A stretch of DNA of 61,585 bases from Clostridia bacterium (GTDB lineage Bacteria; Bacillota; Clostridia; UBA1212), in NCBI GenBank assembly GCA_017461545.1, contig JAFTXP010000001.1:1-61585 (forward strand), given 5' to 3'. How positions within the stretch are numbered: position 1 is the stretch's first letter; every line of letters begins with the position of its first letter. Position numbers and translations under genes: made by a program. This document shows, one piece after another, positions 55,447 through 61,585 of the stretch. The notes beneath the pieces were generated by a model. It saw only the letters and a list, made by a program, of their open reading frames with translations. It was not told the DNA's origin and ran no database searches.

Positions 55447-55607
55447 ACTTTATGGCTGCCTTTCCGGAATAAATTAATATTAAGTATAATCTGAGACAGA
55501 TTTAACCATCTATTTTATTTTATAATAAATTTATTATAAGGACAATTTATTTTATTTGATTCAAATAAATATATTTTAATAAAATCATTTATAAAAGCGG
55601 ATTAAAT

Positions 55608-55832
55608 ATGGCCAATAAAGAGAGAGCGGTAAAAAAAGTTTTTATTACACATGAGAAGGGCGGAAAATCTTATAATGTAAAGCCCGACGAAGAAGGCGGG
55701 TGCTGTTGCAATGATGCCGCTTTTTCACGGGAACTGTGCGATGATTTTGAGCGTATCAGATACTGTGTTCCGTTTAACTGTGTAAATTGTGAGTACAGGA
55801 CGGAGTGTACTTATGTTTATGAGTTGTTCTGA
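55608..55832 (+). CDS. Small Cys-rich protein before recombinase
   Basis: This 74-residue protein has eight Cys, in a CCC run and in the C-terminal pattern CVPFNCVNCEYRTEC, suggesting bound zinc or a metal cluster. It has no similarity I recognise. It overlaps the serine recombinase start by 20 bases in another frame, which argues for translational coupling and a related role, such as a recombination directionality or DNA-binding factor. That is inference. The ribosome site is weak (AAGCGG). An AT-rich stretch with probable promoter character precedes it. Confidence 0.55.
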   Translation: MANKERAVKKVFITHEKGGKSYNVKPDEEGGCCCNDAAFSRELCDDFERIRYCVPFNCVNCEYRTECTYVYELF

Positions 55833-57624
55833 TATTTCTGTAGGTCAAGATGCATCTGAGCGGCAGCCCTCCATACGGAGGTCATCTGCGCCGTTGTTGT
55901 CTGACAGTCAGCCCTTAGAGCTGCAAACGGCTTATGCCGCACTATATGTGCGTCTCAGCCGAGATGAAAACGGGGAAAAATCCGACAGCATAGAGACGCA
56001 AAAAAATCTTTTAATGTCATTTTCCAAAGAAATGTACCCTCAGAAACCTGTAAAGATATACATAGATGACAATGTTTCCGGAGTGATTTTTGACCGTCCT
56101 GCGTTAAACCGGCTGAGGGCGGATGCAAAACACGGAATTGCTGATATTTTAATATTAAAGGACCTCTCGCGTCTCGGCAGAAGTAATGCAAAGACTCTGC
56201 TTTTTATTGAGGAGATAGAGCTGCTCGGAGTGCGGATTGTCACAACGGACGGCAGATATGACAGCGAAAAAAATTTTGAACTTGCCGGAATTGACAGCTG
56301 GTTTAACGAGCGGTATGTCATGGATATCTCCAGGAAAATCCGCAGCAACATAAAGCAAAAAATTGAATCAGGTCAATATATCGGCACCGCCCCATACGGT
56401 TACCGCAAAAAAGTTGACTGCCTGAATGTCCTCGAACCTGACCCCGAAACTGCTCCGATTGTGCGTCGGATTTTTGACTTATACATTAACGGCTACGGTT
56501 ACAAGAAGATTGCCGGTATTCTTGACTCAGACGGAATTTTGCCGCCTGCTCCGTCTCGTAGTAAGTTCCTCTGCTGGAATCCTGTTACAGTCAAGAGGAT
56601 TCTTTCCAACCGTGTATATGTCGGCACTACTGTTCAGGGCATAAGCCGCAAAATAAGTTTTAAAAGCAAAAAAACGTGCCGTCTGCCATCTGATATGTGG
56701 CATGTCACAGACGGCACGCACGAGCCGCTGATTCCCGCCGCCGTGTTTGAACAGGCGGCGGGAATCAGGGAGAGCCGCCGGCGTGCCGGCGGCTCTCCCT
56801 CCGAATCATGCCGCGCCGGAAGCGGGGTTTGTGCCTCCTTGCCGTATCGGTTTACATCGTCAAAAACTCCGCTTCCGGTCAATGTCTTCCGCGGCATCAT
56901 TCGGTGCGGCTACTGCGGCGGGCCCATGATCCAACGTCTGAGCCAAGGTCGCCCCGCCGCATACATCTGCGCCCGATACGCAAAACACGGCGCAGGTGCT
57001 TGCCGCCGAAATGGGATACACCGTGACTTTCTGCTGAAAACAGTATCGTCTGATTTGCTGAAAATTTTGAAGGAGCAAAGCGACATAGCAGCAGATGATA
57101 ATTCAAGGACAAATTCAGTGACAGAGAAAATGATTAAAAGAGATCAGCCGGCCGGTGAAATTGACCGGATTTCGGAAGTACATCCCATATGTGAAGATAT
57201 TCATCAGGCTGAGATCATTAAACGAAAGCAGGAGAGTGTATATAATGACTTCCTTGAAGGAAGAATATCTGAGGATCTGTTTGACAGAATGAACAAGATA
57301 TTTGAGCAGAAATTATCCGGCGGTGTATCGGCATCCGGCAATGGTATAAGTGCACGGAACGATGAATTGAAGTGCGGCGTAAACTCTTGCGGAAAAGACA
57401 GCTTTGCTGTCGGGAAGATATTGGAGCATATGGTAAGATTGACTGAGATAATTGCCGATTGCGGATTTGACGGTTTTGAGGAGTTTTTTTCCGGCGGATT
57501 TTACTGCGAATCACTTGATTCGTTTAATCAAAAAATGTTTGCATGTATGGTTGGAATCGGAGTATGTGAAGTTAAAGTTTTTGACGATGAAGCAATCATT
57601 TCTTACCGATATAAACCCGGGTGA
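55813..57624 (+). CDS. Large serine recombinase
   Basis: This 603-residue site-specific recombinase has a resolvase domain with catalytic S49 in YVRLSRDENGEKSDS, then LKDLSRLGRSN and the family-typical YDSEKNFELAGIDSWFNE. The recombinase domain (GTAPYGYRK...) follows, then a zinc ribbon (CGYCGG and, downstream, CARYAKHGAGAC) and a C-terminal region. Start ATG 55813 has CGGAG at 55801-55805; an in-frame GTG at 55789 is less likely. Large serine recombinases integrate phages or excise elements, but no other element genes are seen nearby. Codons for roughly residues 288-395 are very GC-rich and hold a chain of perfect inverted repeats. The frame is intact. Confidence 0.92.
   Translation: MFMSCSDISVGQDASERQPSIRRSSAPLLSDSQPLELQTAYAALYVRLSRDENGEKSDSIETQKNLLMSFSKEMYPQKPVKIYIDDNVSGVIFDRPALNRLRADAKHGIADILILKDLSRLGRSNAKTLLFIEEIELLGVRIVTTDGRYDSEKNFELAGIDSWFNERYVMDISRKIRSNIKQKIESGQYIGTAPYGYRKKVDCLNVLEPDPETAPIVRRIFDLYINGYGYKKIAGILDSDGILPPAPSRSKFLCWNPVTVKRILSNRVYVGTTVQGISRKISFKSKKTCRLPSDMWHVTDGTHEPLIPAAVFEQAAGIRESRRRAGGSPSESCRAGSGVCASLPYRFTSSKTPLPVNVFRGIIRCGYCGGPMIQRLSQGRPAAYICARYAKHGAGACRRNGIHRDFLLKTVSSDLLKILKEQSDIAADDNSRTNSVTEKMIKRDQPAGEIDRISEVHPICEDIHQAEIIKRKQESVYNDFLEGRISEDLFDRMNKIFEQKLSGGVSASGNGISARNDELKCGVNSCGKDSFAVGKILEHMVRLTEIIADCGFDGFEEFFSGGFYCESLDSFNQKMFACMVGIGVCEVKVFDDEAIISYRYKPG
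56675..56995. repeat. Chain of six inverted repeats inside recombinase gene
   Basis: The stems are: 56675-56685/56708-56718 (11 bp, CGTGCCGTCTG); 56728-56742/56754-56768 (15 bp, CTGATTCCCGCCGCC); 56768-56782/56785-56799 (15 bp, 2-base loop); 56803-56815/56890-56902 (12 of 13), enclosing 56816-56825/56869-56878 (10 bp); 56914-56922/56953-56961 (9 bp); and 56967-56973/56989-56995 (7 bp). Adjacent stems touch or nearly touch. Confidence 0.88.
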
Positions 57625-57676
57625 AATTTTTTTGAAAAATATTGTAAAAAAAGTGCAAATTTTTTAAATTCCCATC

Positions 57677-57705
57677 TTTAAAAATAAAATAAAATGTTAT
57701 ATAAT
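57677..57705 (+). promoter_or_regulatory. Probable guaA promoter
   Basis: TATAAT at 57700-57705 has TTTAAA 17 bases upstream at 57677-57682. The leader to ATG 57738 is too short for a purine riboswitch. Confidence 0.45.
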
Positions 57706-57737
57706 ACTGCAATAAATTTTTTAAGGGGTGTGCATTA

Positions 57738-58718
57738 ATGGATAACAACAAAAGACCTGAATCAATGGAACGTATTACAACTCCGGCGCTTGCTGAAGCT
57801 TTCATCAACGAACAAGTAACTGCTTTGCGAGAGCAGATAGGTGACAAGAAAGTACTTCTGGCTCTTTCCGGCGGTGTTGACTCATCAGTAGTTGCGGCAT
57901 TGCTCATAAAGGCTGTCGGCAAACAACTCGTTTCCGTTCACGTAAATCACGGACTTCTCCGTAAAGGTGAACCCGAACAGGTTGTAAACGTGTTCCGCAA
58001 TCAGATGAATGCAAATCTTGTTTACGTTGACGCGGTTGACCGTTTCCTTGACAAACTCGCAGGTGTAGCCGACCCTGAAACAAAACGTAAAATTATCGGT
58101 GACGAATTTATAAAAGTATTTGAGGAAGAAGCCCGCAAACTTGACGGAATCGAATTCCTCGCACAGGGTACAATTTACCCTGACATCATTGAGAGCAAGG
58201 GCGTTAAGGCACATCACAACGTTGGCGGTCTCCCCGAAGATCTCAAATTTGAATTGGTTGAGCCTCTCAAGTTCCTCTATAAGGACGAGGTTCGTGTCGT
58301 AGGCGATGCTCTCGGTTTGCCTGCTGCTATGGTTTACCGTCAGCCTTTCCCGGGTCCCGGACTCGGCGTCCGCTGCCTCGGTGCTATTACACGTGACAGA
58401 CTTGAAATTGTCCGCGAATCCGATGCCATCCTCCGCGAAGAGTTCGCTAAAAACGGTCTCGAAGGCAAAGTTTGGCAGTACTTCACAGCTGTTCCCGACT
58501 TTAAGTCAGTCGGCGTCAAAGACGGCAAGCGCACAGATGCTTACCCCGTAATTCTCCGTGCAGTCAATACTGTCGATGCTATGACTGCTACAGTTGAGGA
58601 TATCCCGTTTGCTCTTCTCCAGCACATTACTGACAGAATTACAAACGAAGTCGAAGGTGTAAACCGCGTTCTCTACGACCTCACGCCGAAGCCGTGCGGA
58701 ACGATTGAGTGGGAATAA
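57738..58718 (+). CDS. guaA: GMP synthase ATP-pyrophosphatase subunit, no glutaminase domain
   Basis: This 326-residue protein covers only the synthetase half of GMP synthase, which converts XMP to GMP. The P-loop [27 protein letters not shown], the [12 protein letters not shown] segment, [15 protein letters not shown] and the dimerisation end [13 protein letters not shown] are intact. The N-terminal glutamine amidotransferase domain of ordinary GuaA (about 200 residues) is absent and no such gene lies next to it. Split GMP synthases are well known in archaea and occur in some bacteria; a partner elsewhere is expected, unless ammonia is used directly. GGGG at 57724-57727 precedes ATG 57738. 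Its 3' end adjoins a mobile element. Confidence 0.93.
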   Translation: MDNNKRPESMERITTPALAEAFINEQVTALREQIGDKKVLLALSGGVDSSVVAALLIKAVGKQLVSVHVNHGLLRKGEPEQVVNVFRNQMNANLVYVDAVDRFLDKLAGVADPETKRKIIGDEFIKVFEEEARKLDGIEFLAQGTIYPDIIESKGVKAHHNVGGLPEDLKFELVEPLKFLYKDEVRVVGDALGLPAAMVYRQPFPGPGLGVRCLGAITRDRLEIVRESDAILREEFAKNGLEGKVWQYFTAVPDFKSVGVKDGKRTDAYPVILRAVNTVDAMTATVEDIPFALLQHITDRITNEVEGVNRVLYDLTPKPCGTIEWE

Positions 58719-58860
58719 TTTTGAAGGTTGAAAAAAGCCCATAAGTATAAGGTTTTTGAAATTTCAAAATACAAATTGATAGACAAATGATAGCAGGTTG
58801 ACAGAATTCTTTATTCTGAAGAGTTCAAATGGTTAGCAAGTAAACTATCTTAAATGTAGA
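58700..58860. other. Candidate attachment-site region at guaA 3' end
   Basis: The guaA end (GATTGAGTGGGAATAA) is a known target of island integrases, and integrase genes begin shortly downstream. Just after it are a 16-base perfect palindrome TTTTGAAATTTCAAAA (58754-58769) and a CAGAAT/ATTCTG dyad (58802-58818), possible protein-binding arms. The matching right attachment site would be outside this window. Confidence 0.45.
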
Positions 58861-58898
58861 AAAGGCATTACTGACTTTTGCAGTCGGTAATGCCTTTT
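58861..58898. terminator. Bidirectional terminator
   Basis: AAAGGCATTAC at 58861-58871 pairs with GTAATGCCTTT at 58886-58896, with inner GACT/AGTC pairing. T residues follow on the plus strand and A residues precede it. It serves guaA and the minus-strand repressor gene. Confidence 0.85.
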
Positions 58899-58931
58899 TA
58901 TTATGCAAATTTTTATAAACGGAGGTGGTAA

Positions 58932-59375
58932 TTAGTTTTTGGGGTAGTTATAACGCCAAGTGTCGTATTCTTCTTTTGAAATTTCACCGTTTTTCAATTT
59001 TGTAGCTTGTTCATTCCAAGCGGAAAACATATCAAACATCGCAATGTAATTTGCGCCCATACCCTTGTCTAAATGTAGGCATATTTCACCATCAACTTCG
59101 GTGATTTTCAATCCATACAAATCCTCAAGGGCAAATAATGTATGCAGCACACCATTGTAGCTGTCAATATCGGGTACAGTTAAAGCATCAGCAGATACAT
59201 TAAGAACATTAGCAAGATTGTTTATAAGATCAGTTTTAGGGGTTCTGGAGCCGGATTCGTATTGCGCCATACGAATATCTGCCGTCTTTTCAGTAAAACC
59301 AACCTGTGTACCAAGATATTTTTGTGTCATACCTTTTAAATTTCTAAAGAAACGAATTCTTTCACCGATAGCCAT
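58932..59375 (-). CDS. XRE/cI-like repressor of mobile element
   Basis: This 147-residue protein has an N-terminal helix-turn-helix (GERIRFFRNLKGMTQKYLGTQVGF, then IRMAQYESGSRTPKTDLINNLA) and a C-terminal part of unknown fold. It is probably the repressor that keeps the element quiet. The start is ATG at 59375, with AAGGGAG (complement of 59384-59390); a longer frame to 59420 overlaps the promoter. The promoter on the minus strand is TTGACA (59430-59435 complement) with TATATT (59406-59411 complement). It is divergent from the excisionase-like and integrase genes, the usual layout. Confidence 0.88.
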   Translation of the reverse strand: MAIGERIRFFRNLKGMTQKYLGTQVGFTEKTADIRMAQYESGSRTPKTDLINNLANVLNVSADALTVPDIDSYNGVLHTLFALEDLYGLKITEVDGEICLHLDKGMGANYIAMFDMFSAWNEQATKLKNGEISKEEYDTWRYNYPKN

Positions 59376-59405
59376 AAAAACTACTCCCTTCTTTTGTATA
59401 AACGG

Positions 59406-59517
59406 AATATAGCATAACAAGTTAAGTTATGTCAAGTAAACTTAAACAAAAAAAGTAAAGTTTTTCTCCGAAACCACTTGACTTAACTCAAAATGTTTAG
59501 TATAGTCTACTAAACAA
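59406..59517. promoter_or_regulatory. Divergent promoters with operator dyads
   Basis: The plus-strand promoter is TTGACT at 59478-59483, a 17-base gap and TATAGT at 59501-59506. The dyad GTTTAGTA-tagtc-TACTAAAC at 59497-59517 overlaps its -10. The minus-strand repressor promoter has TTGACA and TATATT 18 bases apart, overlapped by a TTAAGTT/AACTTAA dyad (59422-59428 and 59439-59445). This fits a repressor-controlled genetic switch. Confidence 0.7.
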
Positions 59518-59698
59518 ATTCCGTTAAGGTGTTTGTGATACAACTGAATGACCGTCTGAATGTGATACTACGCCAAGACCTCCGCTGGTGACGGAGCGAG
59601 CGAGAAAACGTCGTTGAAAAACAAGGGCAGGAACTTCATTTGGGTAGAACGGCGAAATTTCATAACCAAAATAAAAATAAAAAAAGGAGGATTTAATT

Positions 59699-59911
59699 AT
59701 GGGAGATGGAATTTTTATGAGAGTTGATGAGGTAGCTAAGGTAATGGGAGTTTCAGAGTCTTTTGCTTATAAGATTATAAGACAGATGAATAAGGAACTT
59801 AAAAAAACCGGATGCATAACCATTAGCGGCAGAATTGACCGTAAATTTTTTATGAGAGTTTTTACGGAACAAAAGATGAGAAAAAGGAGTGATGTGAATG
59901 GCAGCATTTAA
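59699..59911 (+). CDS. xis: Excisionase-like small DNA-binding protein
   Basis: This 70-residue protein has a winged-helix or HTH pattern typical of excisionases: MRVDEVAKVMGVSESFAYKIIRQMNKELKKTG, then a basic C-terminus. It lies directly before the integrase gene and overlaps it by 14 bases. AAAGGAGG at 59683-59690 precedes ATG 59699; an internal Met at 59717 is possible but has no site. The leader between 59513 and 59699 has repeated GTGATAC (59535, 59562) and CTGAATG (59544, 59556) motifs and no gene. Confidence 0.75.
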   Translation: MGDGIFMRVDEVAKVMGVSESFAYKIIRQMNKELKKTGCITISGRIDRKFFMRVFTEQKMRKRSDVNGSI

Positions 59912-60977
59912 AAACAAAGAAAATGGGACTTGGTTTGTTCAATTCAGGTATACGGATTGGCAAGGCGAGAGAAAACAGAAATTCAAGCGAGGTTTTGCAA
60001 CTAAACGTGAAGCTCTTGAATGGGAAAGAGAATTTCTGATGCAGAAACGTGCCGATGTAACAATGTTATTCAAAACATTTGTTGATCTTTATGAGAAAGA
60101 TGTAAGACCAAGCATTAAAGAAAATACTTGGTATACAAAGGAGCATATTATCAATGAAAAGATTTTGCCTTACTTTGGGAAACGTCGCCTTTGTGATATT
60201 TCTGCAAAGGATATTATTGCTTGGCAGAATGAAATGAGAAGTTCCACCAAAGCCGGTGGTAAGAATTTGTCGCAGAGCTATCTTAAAACGATACACAATC
60301 AATTAAGTGCGCTTTTCAATCATGCCGTAAGGTTTTACGGGTTGAAGGTAAATCCTGCGGCAACAGTTGGAAATATGGGTAAGGCAGAATATAAAGAGAT
60401 GCTGTTTTGGACTACAGAGGAATATACGAAGTTTGCAAATGAAATGATGGACAAACCTCTGTCATATTATGCTTTTCAGATGTTGTATTGGTGCGGTATT
60501 CGTCTCGGTGAGTTATTGGCACTTACTGCTGCGGATTTCGACTTTGAAAAAAGAACGGTTACGATAAACAAGTCCTATCAGCGTTTGAATGGCAAGGATG
60601 TTATAACATCACCTAAAACACCTAAGAGCAATCGTACAATTAAAATGCCGAAGTTCTTATGTGAAGAAATCAAGGAATATCTCGGCATGCTTTATGGTGC
60701 AGGTAAGGATAACCGCATATTCCCGATAACTAAAAGCTATTTGCACCATGAGATGAACAGAGGTGCTGATAAAGCAGGTGTTAAACGTATTCGTATCCAC
60801 GATCTTCGTCACTCACATGTGTCACTTCTGATTGATAAAGGTTTTCAGCCTTTGGCAATTGCAGACCGTGTGGGACACGAAAGTGTAGAGATAACTTATC
60901 GTTATGCACATTTATTCCCCTCGAAACAGATAGAGATGGTAGAAAAACTTGATGCGATATGGAATGGAGATGAATGA
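59898..60977 (+). CDS. int: Tyrosine integrase
   Basis: This 359-residue integrase has an N-terminal AP2-like arm-binding part (GTWFVQFRYTDWQGERKQK), a core-binding SAM-like domain (about 58-165) and a catalytic domain. The catalytic residues are R202 in CGIRLGELLAL, H301 and R304 in HDLRHSH, His in VGHESVEITY and Y336 in YRYAHL. It would insert and, with the excisionase, excise the element; the guaA 3' end is the likely target by position. A GGAG site precedes ATG 59898. It is intact. Confidence 0.95.
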   Translation: MAAFKNKENGTWFVQFRYTDWQGERKQKFKRGFATKREALEWEREFLMQKRADVTMLFKTFVDLYEKDVRPSIKENTWYTKEHIINEKILPYFGKRRLCDISAKDIIAWQNEMRSSTKAGGKNLSQSYLKTIHNQLSALFNHAVRFYGLKVNPAATVGNMGKAEYKEMLFWTTEEYTKFANEMMDKPLSYYAFQMLYWCGIRLGELLALTAADFDFEKRTVTINKSYQRLNGKDVITSPKTPKSNRTIKMPKFLCEEIKEYLGMLYGAGKDNRIFPITKSYLHHEMNRGADKAGVKRIRIHDLRHSHVSLLIDKGFQPLAIADRVGHESVEITYRYAHLFPSKQIEMVEKLDAIWNGDE

Positions 60978-60978
60978 A

Positions 60979-61314
60979 ATGTCAGCTAAGAATTTGGATG
61001 GTCGTAAAAGATGGAGAAATATTACGGTAGGGTTCAGAGTATCACCGGAAGAGAACGAACTCATAAATAAAGCGGTATCACTTTCGGGACTTCCCAAACA
61101 AGAGTATTGCTATCGTAAATGCATAGAGCAAAATGTAGTCGTTCAAGGAAACCCCAGAGTGTATAAGGCTCTACGGAATGAACTTGCTAATGTTCTTGCA
61201 GAACTTAAAAGACTTGAAACTGTAACAGATGAACACAAAGAGTTATTACAACTTATTGAACTGATAACTGTTACCATTTACGGATTGAAAGGAGATGATT
61301 CTGATGTCGGATAA
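60979..61314 (+). CDS. MobC-like relaxosome or ribbon-helix-helix protein
   Basis: This 111-residue protein has a basic N-terminus (KNLDGRKRWRNITVGFRVSPEENELINKAVSLSG), the pattern of a ribbon-helix-helix DNA-binding domain as in plasmid mobilisation accessory proteins. A helical C-terminal half follows (KALRNELANVLAELKRLE). It suggests the element is mobilisable, although no relaxase is visible in the window. GGAG at 60966-60969 precedes ATG 60979, just after the integrase stop, so it is probably co-transcribed with int. Confidence 0.65.
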   Translation: MSAKNLDGRKRWRNITVGFRVSPEENELINKAVSLSGLPKQEYCYRKCIEQNVVVQGNPRVYKALRNELANVLAELKRLETVTDEHKELLQLIELITVTIYGLKGDDSDVG

Positions 61315-61519
61315 AAAAATAAAGGCTGTTCAAAATGTACCTGCGCCAACAGATACCGAACAGCCTCCAAACAAATGTAACATAGATATTATAACTTTTG
61401 AAGATGAAGATTTCAAGAGCTACGAGGATATAGAGAAAAAGATGCTCTTAATTGTCAAGACATATGTTACACTTAGAGAAATATTCTGCTACAACTTGAT
61501 TTGGACTTTTAAAGTCTAA
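61304..61519 (+). pseudogene. Truncated mobile-element gene, probably cut by an IS
   Basis: This frame of 71 codons starts at ATG 61304 with GGAG at 61291-61294 and overlaps the preceding gene by 11 bases. The first 48 or so codons read as a normal acidic N-terminus (ITFEDEDFKSYEDIEKKM). From about 61450 the same DNA encodes, on the other strand, the C-terminus of a transposase, so the last codons are probably not native. The original product cannot be identified. Confidence 0.5.
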
Positions 61520-61585
61520 TACTGTCTTTGCTGTTCTGTTGTATCTTGATTCATGCTTTTGTACTTCTTTTATCAATTCTTTTTC
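61448..61585 (-). CDS. Partial transposase C-terminus (IS30/IS3-like), runs off the edge
   Basis: Reading from the right edge on the minus strand gives 45 residues without a stop, including ESRYNRTAKTVLDFKSPNQV and a short tail ending at 61448. The Tyr-Asn plus K-S-P-N-(Q)-V pattern resembles the C-terminal end of DDE integrase-core transposases (IS30 or IS3 type). Only the 3' end is present, so the family is tentative. It is too short to stand alone as proof. Confidence 0.45.
   Translation of the reverse strand, partial: EKELIKEVQKHESRYNRTAKTVLDFKSPNQVVAEYFSKCNICLDN

Noticed and set aside
56675-56995. Reading the recombinase hairpins as an integron attC array or retron RNA
   Set aside because: The region is an uninterrupted, conserved-looking coding frame with no cassette genes or reverse transcriptase nearby.
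57706-57737. Purine riboswitch before guaA
   Set aside because: The leader is only about 30 bases and has no aptamer-like fold.
58719-58931. A tRNA gene as the integration target
   Set aside because: No cloverleaf or CCA-type end is visible; the target is more simply the guaA 3' end.

Overview
The window reads as chromosome of a low- to mid-G+C, spore-forming member of the Clostridia, most likely an anaerobic gut or rumen Oscillospirales/Ruminococcaceae-type bacterium. This rests on strong AGGAGG ribosome sites, a T-box leader, sporulation genes (yqfC, yqfD, a PdaA-type deacetylase), the CtsR-McsA-McsB-ClpC stress operon, GlgC/GlgD-type glycogen synthesis, and cohesin- and dockerin-like modules typical of fibre- or starch-degrading Firmicutes. 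Nothing in the window names a species.

Layout. 1-350: a 110-bp tandem duplication ending in a very long hairpin. 351-5841: a cytoplasmic alpha-galactosidase (GH36), a DUF1846 protein and a multi-pass membrane protein. 5874-11269: a T-box-controlled operon encoding an AspRS-GatC fusion, GatA and GatB, which can supply Asn-tRNA (and Gln-tRNA) through transamidation. 12009-21430: a glycogen operon (glgC, glgD, glgA, glgP) that runs into a cytoplasmic GH13 enzyme and an amidohydrolase. 21593-22234: trmB on the minus strand.

22346-35978: the most distinctive block. It encodes a membrane-anchored cohesin-like protein, a two-anchor Ser/Thr/Pro-rich protein, a membrane-tethered phosphoesterase, a 1065-residue protein with an N-terminal cohesin-like domain and a C-terminal dockerin, a 1011-residue secreted protein with three cohesin-like domains (two of them a recent duplication), a surface-anchored cohesin-plus-Ig-repeat protein, a lipoprotein and two DUF881 proteins. 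I read it as a compact, enzyme-free scaffold locus of the cellulosome/amylosome kind; the enzymes it would carry are not encoded here.

36175-43773: sporulation and housekeeping genes (pdaA-like, yqfC, yqfD, phoH, ybeY, ispA, dxs, tlyA). 43970-50758: the CtsR regulon operon, with a textbook promoter and operator, continuing into radA and a small Ig-like membrane protein. 50844-54090: an AraC regulator divergent from a GH3 glycosidase whose two domains are in reversed order. 54208-55446: tmcAL. 55608-57624: a small Cys-rich protein and a large serine recombinase whose coding sequence holds a chain of perfect hairpins; a similar chain lies in yqfD.

57738-61585: a stand-alone GMP synthase ATP-pyrophosphatase gene, followed directly by the integrase end of a mobile element (cI-like repressor, excisionase-like protein, tyrosine integrase, MobC-like protein). 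The 3' end of guaA is a known island integration site. A gene of that element appears to be cut at about 61450 by an insertion sequence, whose transposase C-terminus enters from the right edge on the minus strand. No rRNA, tRNA or CRISPR array was seen.
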